Notes: a model not told the origin generated them from the letters alone. DNA of 64,000 bases from Lachnoclostridium sp. An169 (GCF_002160525.1 NZ_NFKT01000015.1:50541-114540); one strand, 5' to 3'; shown: positions 17,737-26,912, counted from the first letter of the stretch. Made by a program: numbers and translations.

Positions 17737-17765
17737 ATTATAGCACCTGCCGTATTTTTGTACAA
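17737..17765 (-). promoter_or_regulatory. Predicted sigma-A promoter of the gan operon
   Basis: On the minus strand, -35 TTGTAC (17760-17765), a 17-bp spacer and -10 TATAAT (17737-17742). It is upstream of ganS with an operator-like palindrome just downstream of it. Confidence 0.8.
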
Positions 17766-17819
17766 TGTGCATAATACACATTCATTTCAAAGTATTTTTA
17801 TATCTTTTATACAAAGATA

Positions 17820-17855
17820 GCGGCTGAATTTGCGCAACTTGCGCATTTCAGCCGC
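17820..17855. promoter_or_regulatory. Compound palindrome after ganR: two operator cores inside a long inverted repeat
   Basis: GCGGCTGAA (17820-17828) and TTCAGCCGC (17847-17855) enclose TGCGCAA-C-TTGCGCA, itself a perfect 7-1-7 palindrome. TTGCGCAA and TTGCGCAT cores overlap at 17830-17846. As RNA it is a long stem and could also end the ganR transcript, although the following T-run on the minus strand is weak. As DNA it is a likely upstream operator for the gan promoter. Confidence 0.55.
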
Positions 17856-17911
17856 GTGTCAATCTTCCTCTGTTTTCTTTTTTCAAGGCGTCTCCCTGCC
17901 GGGAATTCCCG

Positions 17912-18925
17912 CTATTTCGTCGATTCCTTGAGCACGACCTCATAGTCAAGCACCGTTTTCGGCGGCACTTCCCTGCCCTCCAGCATATCGATCAGCACGT
18001 CGCAGGCAACGCGTCCGATCTCGGTATTGTCAAACTTAAGCGACGTCACCGTCACCGGATAACTGTCCAGCGCCTTGCTGTTATGACACGACGCCACGCG
18101 GATATCCTGTGGGATCCTTACCTGTTGGCAGTACAGTTCCTGAAGCACGATATTGCAGACAGCGTCATCCTGGCAGAGAATGCAGTCCGCCTTTTTGCGC
18201 ACCAGTTCATCGGTATTTTTGCGCATAATCATCTCTGTCGTATTGTCCCTGTATACAAGGTCCATATCCACGTCCGTGCCAATGTCATTGAACGCCTGCC
18301 GGTAGCCCTTGTACCGCTCCTCGTTGACGATCAGATTGCCCGCCTGTCCCATATAGGCGATCCGCCGCATCCCGCGGGAGAGCAGGATCGCCGTCAGATC
18401 CCTGCAGGCGCCCATATTGTCATGGTCCACCTGCACGACCGTATCGTCGTCCATGGAACCGATGGCTACAAAAGGGCACCCCCTCGACTTCAGGAATCGC
18501 GCGAACGAATCATCCCTGTGGGTATTCCCGAGGATCACGCCGTCTACTTTCTCATTGTCCAGAAGCCGCTTCAGCCGGGTCGTATCCCTGCCGTTCGTCG
18601 TCACGACGAACATATCGTAGCCCCGCGCCTGCGCCACCTCGTTTACGCCGCACATACATAAGTAGAAGAACGGCTGCGCCACCAGTGTGCGCACCTCAGG
18701 GATCAGAAGGGCAATATTCTCCGTCTTTGCCTGCGCAAGACTCTTTGCGCTGCTGTTCGGATGATAATCATGCTCCTCGATAAATTCCAGCACCTTCCGG
18801 CGCGTCTCGCTCCCGATCCTCCCTTTGCCGGAGATCGCGCGGGAGACCGTGCTGATCGAAACTCCGAGCTGTTCCGCCACGTCATTGATGGTCAGTTTCT
18901 TTTCTTTTTCCTCATTCCCGTTCAC
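17912..18925 (-). CDS. LacI-family transcriptional regulator of the galactan cluster
   Basis: A 337-residue repressor: N-terminal helix-turn-helix LTINDVAEQLGVSISTVSRA with the hinge YHPNSSAKSLA, then a periplasmic-binding-protein-like effector domain beginning ENIALLIPEV. I start it at GTG 18925, eight bases after AGAGGTG. The frame is open to 18991, but those residues do not look like a LacI N-terminus. It sits directly upstream of ganS in the same direction. The effector is probably galactose or a galacto-oligosaccharide, by context. Confidence 0.88.
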   Translation of the reverse strand: MNGNEEKEKKLTINDVAEQLGVSISTVSRAISGKGRIGSETRRKVLEFIEEHDYHPNSSAKSLAQAKTENIALLIPEVRTLVAQPFFYLCMCGVNEVAQARGYDMFVVTTNGRDTTRLKRLLDNEKVDGVILGNTHRDDSFARFLKSRGCPFVAIGSMDDDTVVQVDHDNMGACRDLTAILLSRGMRRIAYMGQAGNLIVNEERYKGYRQAFNDIGTDVDMDLVYRDNTTEMIMRKNTDELVRKKADCILCQDDAVCNIVLQELYCQQVRIPQDIRVASCHNSKALDSYPVTVTSLKFDNTEIGRVACDVLIDMLEGREVPPKTVLDYEVVLKESTK

Positions 18926-18962
18926 CGTACTGCACCTCTTTATTTCACAGTTATTTTCCTCT

Positions 18963-19004
18963 AGTATGCCCTCTTCGGGGCATACTGTCAATCATTTGCG
19001 CAAA
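18963..19004. promoter_or_regulatory. ganR leader: hairpin and third TTGCGCAA operator
   Basis: TTTGCGCAAA at 18995-19004 repeats the operator core upstream of the ganR gene and suggests autoregulation. Next to it AGTATGCCC / GGGCATACT (18963-18986) is a perfect nine-base inverted repeat with a six-base loop. A -10-like TATAAT lies at 19031-19036 on the minus strand, without a clear -35. Confidence 0.5.
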
Positions 19005-19152
19005 ATCAGCCGCTCTGACGAGCAAAATATATTATACCAATCTCGTGATTTTTCCTTCTGTTTTGCCGGAAAAACCTCTCTTCACTGATCAGTTCAGCAG
19101 AGAATAGGACCGGTACGGAAACGGTTCTGCGAAGGGGACGCCCAAAACCTGC

Positions 19153-19533
19153 TTAACTGGAATAGTTCTCCAGAAAAGCGTACAGCTCTCCTTCCGAGGC
19201 AGCATATTTTCCGGCTTTTACTTCTGCTGCCACGTCATCGGGCAGTTCGTCAGTCGGGATCTCTGTCAGTTCATAGATCGTTGTCCGGTTTCCGAGATAA
19301 ACCACGACAAACCCGTGCAGTTCACAGATATAATAGCCTTCCACGGCATCCGGATTCTCCTCTTTTACCGCTTCTCCCTCCGCGGAGATACTCTCTGATA
19401 CGGGAGCGTGTTCTTCGGACCGCGCCGCCTGTCTGTCCATGACAGCCCGGTAGCTCATCTGGTATCCTGCAGCAAGGAGAAGAAGGATCAGCAGTAAAAA
19501 CGCGAAAAAGCCGGCAATATATTTTGGTTTCAT
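19153..19533 (-). CDS. Single-pass protein with a BofC-like C-terminal domain
   Basis: 126 residues: a positive start, one N-terminal membrane helix (about residues 5-28), a Ser/Glu-rich spacer, then a compact domain (YYICELHGFVVVYLGNRTT, then ELYAFLENYSS). This pattern resembles the C-terminal domain of BofC, the forespore protein that restrains SpoIVB signalling in Bacillus. The full BofC N-terminal domain is missing. Placement beside a SpoVB-like flippase and sporulation genes fits, but the function is inferred only. Confidence 0.55.
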   Translation of the reverse strand: MKPKYIAGFFAFLLLILLLLAAGYQMSYRAVMDRQAARSEEHAPVSESISAEGEAVKEENPDAVEGYYICELHGFVVVYLGNRTTIYELTEIPTDELPDDVAAEVKAGKYAASEGELYAFLENYSS

Positions 19534-19602
19534 ATCATTCAGCTCCTTTTTACAGGAAGTATTGGCTTTTTCTCCGTTTTTATGCAGAATACTGCGGTTG
19601 TG

Positions 19603-21303
19603 TCAGTGTTTTTCTGTCCTGGAGGGTAGCAGATGAAGCGTGCGGCACAGCCGGAATATCCTGCTGCCGGCGGGCAGAAGAAGAATATCGCTTTTGGAGA
19701 GCGTGTCCAGTTTCAGAAGTGCTGTGACATACACCAGAATTCCCACTGCAATTCCCAGAATGACCGGGAGAAATCTTCCTCCTGCCAGAAGATCTGTAAC
19801 CAGATACACCGCATCTCCGACAGCTCCCATCACCGCCGCTGCGGCAGCAGGTCTGACGAAGGAACGGGCTGTGTTGATGCGGAAACCGAAAATGCGTTTC
19901 AGGCTGAAATGATTCATCAGGCCGAGGACAAGAAAGAATGCAGCGTCTGCGGCAGCCAGTCCCGCCAGTTCTGTTTTTATGCCGAAAAGTCCGATACACA
20001 GAACAGCTATCGAAAGAAGAAACCCGGCAAATGTATTCCGGATCAGCGTTGTCAGGTGCCCTGTGAATGCCAGAATCACACCGGATACTCCTGCTGTTCC
20101 GAAGAAAAATATGACAGAGGAACCGTACCAGAAGAGAGGGATAGCTGCAGATTCCGTATTCTGAAAGAGCAGTTCCATAAGCGGAGCAGCGAAAATGGCA
20201 AGCATAGCCCAGGACGGAATCGATACAACGGCTGTCAGACGCAGAGCCTGATCGTACCGGGCGCGAAACACACGGCGTTCCCCTTTCTCATATGCGGAAG
20301 CAAGAACGCGGACACATCCTGCACCGATTCCACAGGTGAGAATAAGGGGAAACAGGATCATTGCGCCGTATTTCATCAGATATGTCCCGGTCAGAGAAAG
20401 CATCTGTTCTGCAGAAGTTTCCCGGGACTGAAGGGCATAACGGAACAGGGCAAGTCCGGCCGGTTTCCGGAGAAAAAAGAAGGCTGAAAGGGCAAGGGAC
20501 GGTGCGGCGGCAACAGTCAGTGAACGGAGCAGGGATGGAATCTTTTCCTTCCGGGCGGTATCAATGTGCTTTCCGGTTGCTTTTTTCTGTATCAGAACAC
20601 AGGAAGTGCGCAGGGCGAGAACAAGAAAAATCAGGCTTAATGCTGTCCCTGCCACCCATCCGGCAGCAGCTCCGGCCGCCCGGGAAACGGCGGGAAGTCC
20701 CTCTGAGGAACCGCTGATCCAATGTTTTAAGATAAGGGGCAGCACAAATACTCCTGCCAGTGCCAGAATGACACCGGACAGACATGCAATTATCCGGGAT
20801 GCGGCAGCAGTGCCGGAACTGCGGATGCCCAGGAAATATCCTTGAAGGATTCCATTTGCGGGGAAGAGAAAAATCCCGGGGGCAAGGCAGCGCAGCACAA
20901 TGGAGGCAGACGGGTCTGACAACATACGCTCCGCAAAGAAGCCGGCACCCAGAAAGGATGCCAGAGAAAGGGCAAAGGCGGATACGGTTCCAGGAACCAG
21001 AGCAGTAAATAAGATGCGGGAACTGTTTTTTCCCTGATTCTGCGCTGACTTTCCGGCTATGGTTTTCCCGACGGCAGCAGGCAGTCCCAGGGAGCCGATG
21101 GCGGACAACGTCGCCCCGAACAGGAAAGTAACAGCAAGAACGCCGCTCTCCCTGTCTCCAAGCAGCCGGGTAAGCGGAATCAGGCAGAGCGCGGCAAACA
21201 ATACGGCAGGAAAGGACGCGGAGAATGCCGCAGCTGCCTCAACAAAATGCCTGTCTGCTTTTCGCCGTTCTTCTGTTTTCTTTCTTCTGATCTGTTCCTG
21301 CAT
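19603..21303 (-). CDS. SpoVB/MurJ-like polysaccharide flippase (MOP superfamily)
   Basis: About 566 residues with roughly 14 predicted membrane helices. The layout is that of oligosaccharide exporters of the SpoVB type: a cytoplasmic N-terminus, an early GLPAAVGKTIAGKS block and an ILQGYFLGIRSSG block between helices. In spore formers SpoVB acts in cortex peptidoglycan synthesis, probably as a lipid-linked precursor flippase. Start ATG 21303 is preferred over 21324 because AGAAGGAG lies six bases before it. The substrate cannot be read from the sequence. Confidence 0.78.
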   Translation of the reverse strand: MQEQIRRKKTEERRKADRHFVEAAAAFSASFPAVLFAALCLIPLTRLLGDRESGVLAVTFLFGATLSAIGSLGLPAAVGKTIAGKSAQNQGKNSSRILFTALVPGTVSAFALSLASFLGAGFFAERMLSDPSASIVLRCLAPGIFLFPANGILQGYFLGIRSSGTAAASRIIACLSGVILALAGVFVLPLILKHWISGSSEGLPAVSRAAGAAAGWVAGTALSLIFLVLALRTSCVLIQKKATGKHIDTARKEKIPSLLRSLTVAAAPSLALSAFFFLRKPAGLALFRYALQSRETSAEQMLSLTGTYLMKYGAMILFPLILTCGIGAGCVRVLASAYEKGERRVFRARYDQALRLTAVVSIPSWAMLAIFAAPLMELLFQNTESAAIPLFWYGSSVIFFFGTAGVSGVILAFTGHLTTLIRNTFAGFLLSIAVLCIGLFGIKTELAGLAAADAAFFLVLGLMNHFSLKRIFGFRINTARSFVRPAAAAAVMGAVGDAVYLVTDLLAGGRFLPVILGIAVGILVYVTALLKLDTLSKSDILLLPAGSRIFRLCRTLHLLPSRTEKH

Positions 21304-21393
21304 TCCGTACTCCTTCTGTTGCATTTTTGATCTTCTTATCCGGATGGTATATTCTTACCACACAAGTCCACGGTATGTTTCTGCCCGCGCCAG

Positions 21394-21894
21394 CTATTCC
21401 CGCGGAATATTTACCTTCTCCATAATCTCACGCTGCTTCTGTTCCATCACCAGACGCTCGTCCTCTTCCATGTGATCGTATCCGAAGAGATGAAGCATGC
21501 TGTGGGCGATCAGAAAGGCGTATTCCCGTTTCGGAGAATGACCGTACTGTTCTGCCTGCGCAAGGACGCGGTCCTTGGAGATCACAATATCCCCCAGCAT
21601 CAGTTCCCCGGATTCCGGATTAAAGATATCTTCCGACTCCTCGTCGAATCTCGAAAAATCTCCGGGAATATCGTATTCCTGCATGGGAAAGGAAAGAACA
21701 TCGGTAGGGCGGTCAATGCCACGGTGCATCTGATTCATCTCATGGATCTCATCATCTGTGGTGAGAAGGAGATTCACTTCTGCCTCATAGGGACAGCCGA
21801 TATAGTCCAACGCAGCGGATACCACCAGCTCCGCCGTATTCTCCACATCAAACGGCAGACAGACAGATCCTTCTTCCTCGATAAACAGACTCAT
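21394..21894 (-). CDS. ybeY: Endoribonuclease YbeY (16S rRNA maturation)
   Basis: A zinc-dependent endoribonuclease needed for 16S rRNA 3' processing and ribosome quality control. The 166-residue protein has the metal signature HSMLHLFGYDH with three histidines, followed by MEEDERLVMEQKQREIM. The block RPTDVLSFPM is also present. Its ATG overlaps the phoH stop (ATGA), the usual phoH-ybeY pairing. Confidence 0.96.
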   Translation of the reverse strand: MSLFIEEEGSVCLPFDVENTAELVVSAALDYIGCPYEAEVNLLLTTDDEIHEMNQMHRGIDRPTDVLSFPMQEYDIPGDFSRFDEESEDIFNPESGELMLGDIVISKDRVLAQAEQYGHSPKREYAFLIAHSMLHLFGYDHMEEDERLVMEQKQREIMEKVNIPRE

Positions 21895-22886
21895 GCTTTT
21901 CTCCTCCGTGTATTCTTCTGCCGGGCGGCAGATTTTTTCTCATAGTCTTCATATGCCTTGACAATCTTCTGTACAAGAGGATGTCTCACAACGTCCTTGC
22001 TCGTCAGAGAGCAGATGGTGATGTCATCCAGATTTTTCACAACCTGCACTGCAACATCCAGACCGGAAGCGGCTCCGGCAGGCAGGTCCTTCTGGGTGGA
22101 ATCTCCGGTGATAACGACCTTGGAGCCGAAACCGATTCGTGTCAGGAACATCTTCATCTGGGCAGGGGTGGTGTTCTGCGCCTCGTCCAGGATGATGAAG
22201 GCATTGTCCAGGGTACGTCCACGCATATATGCAAGAGGCGCCACTTCGATCAGGCCTTTCTCCGAGTTCTTGATAAAGCTCTCCGCCCCCATGATCTGAT
22301 ACAGCGCGTCATACAGCGGGCGCAGATAGGGATCAATCTTGCTCTGCAGATCCCCGGGCAGAAATCCCAGCTTCTCTCCCGCTTCGATGGCGGGACGGGT
22401 CAGGATGATCCGGCTGACTTCATTTCTCTTAAATGCAGTAATCGCCATGGCCATGGCAAGGTAGGTCTTTCCGGTTCCGGCGGGACCAAGCCCGAAGGTG
22501 ATCATGCCTTCGCGGATGGCGTCCACATACCTCTTCTGCCCCAGTGTCTTCGGCTTCACCGGTTTCCCCTGAAGCGTGTAGCAGATCAGGTCTTTATCGA
22601 TAGCGACAAGGTCTTCCTCCTGATCCTCGTAGACAAGCGAGATCGCATAGTCCACATTCTGTTCTGTTATTGTATTGCCCCGCCTGGACAGCTCCACAAG
22701 CTGGGTGAGAATACGAAGCACCTTCTGGGCGGCGCTGTTCTCCCCCACGATCTTTGTCTGCCCGTCCCGGGCAATAAGCGTAACGTGAAAGGTACGCTCG
22801 ATTTTTTTTGCATAGGAATCAAACTGGCCGAACACATTTGCCTCATGTTCGGCCGGTATATCAATCATCAGTTCCGACAGGCTCAT
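21891..22886 (-). CDS. phoH: PhoH family ATPase
   Basis: An RNA-associated P-loop ATPase, 331 residues from the chosen start. Walker A is GPAGTGKTYLAMAMA, Walker B is NAFIILDEAQNTTPAQ, and the TGDSTQKDLP block follows. A basic tail (KKSAARQKNTRRRKA) ends the protein. ATG 22886 has GGAAGGAA upstream and overlaps the yqfD end by 26 bp. The order yqfC-yqfD-phoH-ybeY is the standard Firmicutes arrangement. Confidence 0.94.
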   Translation of the reverse strand: MSLSELMIDIPAEHEANVFGQFDSYAKKIERTFHVTLIARDGQTKIVGENSAAQKVLRILTQLVELSRRGNTITEQNVDYAISLVYEDQEEDLVAIDKDLICYTLQGKPVKPKTLGQKRYVDAIREGMITFGLGPAGTGKTYLAMAMAITAFKRNEVSRIILTRPAIEAGEKLGFLPGDLQSKIDPYLRPLYDALYQIMGAESFIKNSEKGLIEVAPLAYMRGRTLDNAFIILDEAQNTTPAQMKMFLTRIGFGSKVVITGDSTQKDLPAGAASGLDVAVQVVKNLDDITICSLTSKDVVRHPLVQKIVKAYEDYEKKSAARQKNTRRRKA

Positions 22887-24177
22887 CTGGTTCCTTCCTT
22901 TCAATTGTTAATATTTCCGTGTCTGCTTCCCGGGTGATCCGTTCGTTCAGATAAATCGTACCGGAAGCATCGGCAGAATTTTCGCCTATGTGTATTTTAA
23001 CACTATTCCCGCGGATGTGAATACCCTTTTCCTCCAAATCCTCACAAAAGCGCCTGAAATTCAGGCTCAGCTTTTTCTGAAGTTCCTCCTGCGTACATGT
23101 ACGCTCTTCTGCCGTGTAGGATCTTGCCTCCTTAAAGCCGAAAGAAAAGGGCAGATAGAAGTTCTCTCCCGCCTTCATCTGTATTTCTTTTGTATAAATT
23201 TCGCAGTTTTCAAAGGAATTCCGGACTGTGCCGACAGACGCTGTCCAGCCGAAAAAACGGAAAAAGAACTGGAAACGCTTCTTTCCGTCATACGTTTTTT
23301 CCGGTTCCGTAAGAGGAACACTGTCTGAGTATTCCATCTGTGTGTCTGCGTAGATATCGGCATCCGAATGCTGATACTGATACCCGATGACTTCCCCGCT
23401 GTCGTTTTTTACTTCAATCCTGCCGAGAACAAGGATGTCACCCGCTTTTACCTGATCTCCGGCATGAACCTGGGGCACTCCGGAGCGTGTAATGATTTCT
23501 GTAATCGTGCCGTCGGACGAAGCGATCAGGTCTGTGGCATCCCCTTCGCCTGCGGTTTCGATTTCTTCCGGATTCTGTCCGTCAGAGGATGCGGTGCCGG
23601 ATGAACCTGTGCCGGACGAAACCGTATCTTTCCGGAAAGTATCATCATTCTCCTTGATCTGGATCTTCAGGCGGCTTCCGTCGATGGAGGCGGATACCCA
23701 GACAATATCGTTATATGCCGTCCGGATCTCTTTGACGATTTCCGGGCAGTCCACAGTACGTTTTAACATCCCTGGTGCAACGCCCTCCGAGGCCAGGAAT
23801 TCCGTCAGTGTTTCATCCGTCCACCGTTCATTCCCCTCAAAATGAATATCCCAGATAAAGAGGGAATATCCGTAGATCAGAAAAATGCAGAGAAGCAGAC
23901 CGCCGAAGAAAAGTTTCCGGCGCCGGTATCTTGCCAGAAAGAAGGGAAAGCCAAAGCGTTCCAGGACGGTTACTTTTGTATGGGTTTTCCGGACAAAGGG
24001 ACGGATCCTGCGGAAACCGGAAAGCTGCATGTAAAGCTCATAGGAACCGTCGGCCGGATACAGCCCCCAGATCAGAATATGATGAAAGCAGCACATATTC
24101 AGAAAGCGTTCTGGGGAATATCCCTCCACGCGGATTTTGACATATCCTTTCAGGTAACGGATGAGTGAGCGGATCAA
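22861..24177 (-). CDS. yqfD: Sporulation protein YqfD
   Basis: A 438-residue membrane-anchored sporulation protein, SpoIV-like. The N-terminal cytoplasmic part includes GYVKIRVEGYSPERFLN, one membrane helix follows near 90-110 (LFFGGLLLCIFLIYGYSLF), and the rest is extracytoplasmic. In Bacillus yqfD is expressed under sigma-E in the mother cell. The stretch RKDTVSSGTGSSGTASSDG around 190-210 is a low-complexity insertion. ATG overlaps the yqfC stop (ATGA). Confidence 0.92.
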   Translation of the reverse strand: MIRSLIRYLKGYVKIRVEGYSPERFLNMCCFHHILIWGLYPADGSYELYMQLSGFRRIRPFVRKTHTKVTVLERFGFPFFLARYRRRKLFFGGLLLCIFLIYGYSLFIWDIHFEGNERWTDETLTEFLASEGVAPGMLKRTVDCPEIVKEIRTAYNDIVWVSASIDGSRLKIQIKENDDTFRKDTVSSGTGSSGTASSDGQNPEEIETAGEGDATDLIASSDGTITEIITRSGVPQVHAGDQVKAGDILVLGRIEVKNDSGEVIGYQYQHSDADIYADTQMEYSDSVPLTEPEKTYDGKKRFQFFFRFFGWTASVGTVRNSFENCEIYTKEIQMKAGENFYLPFSFGFKEARSYTAEERTCTQEELQKKLSLNFRRFCEDLEEKGIHIRGNSVKIHIGENSADASGTIYLNERITREADTEILTIERKEPDEPVGTDD

Positions 24178-24461
24178 TCGTCATTCCTCCCGTCGGCAAA
24201 TTCCAGTGTGCAGATTTTTCCGGTGATCTTCATCTCATCATTGGTGTAATATTCAACCTGCAGACGTTTCCCTGTAAGACGGATCTGCGAACCTTTTACT
24301 GCAACACGGATCAGTGTATCCGTATATTCAATAATCCCCCGGTAATTCTCAATACATACTTCATTTCGTCCGAGGATCGTAGTCACTGCAGCGCCGAGCA
24401 CCACATCCTTGGGCATGCTTGCGGCGGATGCAAGCTTTTCCCGGAACTGTTCTCTTTCCAT
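24174..24461 (-). CDS. yqfC: Sporulation protein YqfC (YabP family)
   Basis: A small YabP/YqfC-fold protein of about 95 residues with the block DVVLGAAVTTILGRNEVCIENYRGIIEY split by short variable parts. Paired with yqfD as in Bacillus, where both are mother-cell sporulation genes. Two in-frame ATGs (24476 and 24461) are possible; I prefer 24461 because family members start near a MxxxxFREKLA pattern. No strong ribosome-binding site favours either. Confidence 0.87.
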   Translation of the reverse strand: MEREQFREKLASAASMPKDVVLGAAVTTILGRNEVCIENYRGIIEYTDTLIRVAVKGSQIRLTGKRLQVEYYTNDEMKITGKICTLEFADGRNDD

Positions 24462-24534
24462 AAAAATGCCACACATATGCTATTTATAGTCAGTATATGT
24501 ATGGCATCTGATGTCCTATTCCTTTTCCGGAATT

Positions 24535-25848
24535 CTACCTTCCGGAATCAATGATTTCCTTAATCAGCGGGATATCCTGCTGCGGATCCGGTGAAAATTC
24601 ATAAGCAGCAGCAAGACGCCGGGATGCTTCCGGCAGAAGGGAGGCATCTGATGCGTGAATTACGGCAAGAGCCTCTCCCGGGGCAGCCTTGTCCCCCTTC
24701 TTCTTTTTCAGGACGATTCCTACAGAGAGATCAATGGGACTCTCCTTTGTCCTGCGTCCTCCGCCGAGCAGAAGGCAGATCCGTCCGATCTCCTCAGTAT
24801 GAATATCACTGATATATCCTCCGGCCGGAGAAGGAACTTCCTCCTGATACGGTGCCAAAGGAAGCAGCTCCGGTTGATCCGCCTGGCTTGGGTTACCGCC
24901 CTGTGCCTGAATAAACTGGCGGAAAACAGAGAAGGCCTTTCCGCTGTCCAGAGATTCCTCCAGAAGTTTCCGCGCGGTTTCCGGATCTGCTGCTGCACCC
25001 GCTTTTACCGCCATGTAAGTTCCGAGCACCAGTACCAGTTCCCGCAGGTCCGCAGGTCCCTGCCCTTTCAGAGTGTCAATGGCTTCTTTCACTTCCAGAG
25101 CGTTGCCGACGGCATATCCGAGGGGCTGATCCATATCGGAGATCACGGCGGTCACATCTTTTCCGGCAAGTGTCCCGATGCTTACCATCTCACGGGCAAG
25201 TGCGCGGGCGTCTGACAGTTCTTTCATAAATGCTCCGTCTCCGGTCTTCACATCCAACACAATGGCGTCTGCTCCGGAAGCGAGCTTTTTGCTCATGATG
25301 CTGGAAGCGATCAGGGACATCTGGTCTACCGTTCCGGTAACATCCCGCAGGGCATACAGCTTTTTGTCCGCAGGAGCCAGATTGGCCGTCTGACCGGCAA
25401 TGGCGATGTGAATCTGGTTTACGTTGCGGATAAACTCTTCCGGGGAAAGACTGGTAGAAAAACCGGAAAAACTCTCCAGTTTGTCAATGGTTCCTCCTGT
25501 ATGTCCCAGTCCGCGTCCGGACATTTTTGCCACCGGAACACCAAGGGAAGCGACAAGGGGCGCCAGGACAAGAGAGGTCTTGTCTCCCACTCCTCCGGTG
25601 CTGTGTTTGTCCACCTTTATACCGTGGATGGCGGAAAGATCCAGCACGTCCCCGCTGTGCGCCATGGCCAGCGTGAGGTCTTTCGTCTCCTCGTCTGTCA
25701 TGCCGACAAAACAGATTGCCATCATCATGGCAGACATCTGATAGTCCGGGATTTTACCGGAAGTATAGTTCCGGATCATCCAGTCAATTTCCTCTTTTGT
25801 CAGAGCGCCGCCCCGCTTCTTTCTGACGATCAGATCGTACATATTCAT
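24535..25848 (-). CDS. pdp: Pyrimidine-nucleoside phosphorylase
   Basis: Splits uridine, thymidine or deoxyuridine with phosphate into base and (deoxy)ribose-1-phosphate. At 437 residues it is normal length. The signature SGRGLGHTGGTIDKLES is near 110-126, and the phosphate/nucleoside region KVDKHSTGGVGDKTSL is near 80-95. Gram-positive enzymes of this type are usually Pdp (broad pyrimidine specificity) rather than DeoA. It is 35 bp upstream of a Dabb-domain gene's end, suggesting a short operon. Confidence 0.94.
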   Translation of the reverse strand: MNMYDLIVRKKRGGALTKEEIDWMIRNYTSGKIPDYQMSAMMMAICFVGMTDEETKDLTLAMAHSGDVLDLSAIHGIKVDKHSTGGVGDKTSLVLAPLVASLGVPVAKMSGRGLGHTGGTIDKLESFSGFSTSLSPEEFIRNVNQIHIAIAGQTANLAPADKKLYALRDVTGTVDQMSLIASSIMSKKLASGADAIVLDVKTGDGAFMKELSDARALAREMVSIGTLAGKDVTAVISDMDQPLGYAVGNALEVKEAIDTLKGQGPADLRELVLVLGTYMAVKAGAAADPETARKLLEESLDSGKAFSVFRQFIQAQGGNPSQADQPELLPLAPYQEEVPSPAGGYISDIHTEEIGRICLLLGGGRRTKESPIDLSVGIVLKKKKGDKAAPGEALAVIHASDASLLPEASRRLAAAYEFSPDPQQDIPLIKEIIDSGR

Positions 25849-25882
25849 TGCGCTTCGCCTCCTTTTTCCGACCTCGCATTAC

Positions 25883-26179
25883 TCAGTAATCCAGACAGGC
25901 TCTTTCTGTCACAAATGGACGGACATAAGTATCGGCAACAGCAACATGCGCCGGATGATTTGCGTAAACTGCAATATCCTCTGCTTTTTCAAGGGTAGAG
26001 ACAAGCGCCACGTCATGGGTGCTTGAAGGCAGCGGATTCTCGACGAATTCCAGGCTCAGCAGACCGGGTACTCTGCCGACAAGAGAAGCCAGGTTCTCTT
26101 TCATTGCAGCCTTTAATTCCGGCTTCTTTTCCTCCGGGATCTCCGGTTTGAATTTCCACATAACAATATGATGTACCAT
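25883..26179 (-). CDS. Dabb (stress-responsive A/B barrel) domain protein
   Basis: 98 residues starting MVHHIVMWKFKPE, the standard Dabb opening, with the mid-protein pattern VALVSTLEKAEDIAVYANHPAHVAV. These dimeric ferredoxin-like barrels are of mostly unknown role in bacteria. It precedes pdp in the same direction with a 34-bp gap and follows a small truncated gene. Confidence 0.88.
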   Translation of the reverse strand: MVHHIVMWKFKPEIPEEKKPELKAAMKENLASLVGRVPGLLSLEFVENPLPSSTHDVALVSTLEKAEDIAVYANHPAHVAVADTYVRPFVTERACLDY

Positions 26180-26194
26180 GTCAGGTTCCTCCTT

Positions 26195-26446
26195 TTATTT
26201 TTTTTGCAGATTTTCCCAGATTTCATCGGCAGAAGCATGAGGATTTTCTGTAACAGCATTGTAGTAAACCGAAAGTGCGGCCGGTTCCTCCTCAAGCTCT
26301 TCTGCAATTACATCCTGGTATTTTGAGTTTAATGTCAGGATCTTCTTCTCGGCAGAAATACGCGGCGATAAAAGCACGTTCAGCATCCCTGTCAGTAATG
26401 ATCCTCCGGAATCATCCGGGTTCAGACAGATATGTATAATCGTCAA
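26195..26446 (-). pseudogene. Possible C-terminal remnant of an Rpn-type (PD-(D/E)XK) transposase/nuclease
   Basis: An 83-residue frame of which the middle (ISAEKKILTLNSKYQ then EELEEE) resembles the tail of Rpn / recombination-promoting nuclease proteins. In those proteins EKK...L...Y and acidic helices follow the nuclease core. No catalytic PD-(D/E)XK part is in the window upstream. The start has no convincing ribosome-binding site. It could instead be a small real gene of unknown function; treat as tentative. Confidence 0.4.
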
Positions 26447-26504
26447 AGAGTAAATATACTATATCACAGAGCGGAAAGTGAGACAAATAAAATAAATATA
26501 AAAA

Positions 26505-26548
26505 ACGTACAGAACACATCAGCCAGACCGGCTCATCGTCCTGTACGT
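26505..26548 (-). terminator. Rho-independent terminator of the 79-residue protein gene
   Basis: ACGTACAG and CTGTACGT close a stem with a structured 28-base interior. On the minus strand the stem runs into TTTTTT. It lies 13 bp after the stop of the gene at 26561. Confidence 0.8.
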
Positions 26549-26560
26549 TTCTTCTGACAA

Positions 26561-26800
26561 TTAATCCAGATAGTTTCCTACCGGACTGGAATTATACTGT
26601 TTGATCACTTTTACGATGATCGATCCGTCCGGCTGTTCCGTTTCCTCAAGAATCTTATACTGGGTATGGTTTCTGTCCAGTCCCTTTTTATACTGTTCGA
26701 CCTCCTGCTTTACAAGATTTACAGCATAATCATGACCAAGATCTTCCTTCAGCAGGAAGTGGAGAGTCTGACATATGCAGGCTGCTTTTACACGTTTCAT
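26561..26800 (-). CDS. Small conserved-looking protein of unknown function (79 aa)
   Basis: 79 residues starting MKRVKAACICQTLHFLLKED, then a helical central part and a C-terminal beta-like segment (DGSIIVKVIKQYN). I choose ATG 26800 because AGAGAGGT lies about ten bases upstream; the frame is open to 26845. It has its own promoter and terminator, so it is a monocistronic unit. I do not recognise a named domain; two Cys near residue 8-10 are the only notable residues. Confidence 0.65.
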   Translation of the reverse strand: MKRVKAACICQTLHFLLKEDLGHDYAVNLVKQEVEQYKKGLDRNHTQYKILEETEQPDGSIIVKVIKQYNSSPVGNYLD

Positions 26801-26883
26801 TCTGCAATACCTCTCTTTCAAAAAATAAATGTGCAGCTCCTGCACAACCGGAATTACGCATGAGAGCTACACGTTGTAATATT

Positions 26884-26912
26884 ATTTTAACTAAATTTTC
26901 ATAAAATTTCAA
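26884..26912 (-). promoter_or_regulatory. Predicted sigma-A promoter for the 79-aa protein gene
   Basis: Minus strand -35 TTGAAA (26907-26912), 17-bp AT-rich spacer, -10 TAAAAT (26884-26889). It is about 85 bp upstream of the ATG. Confidence 0.7.
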
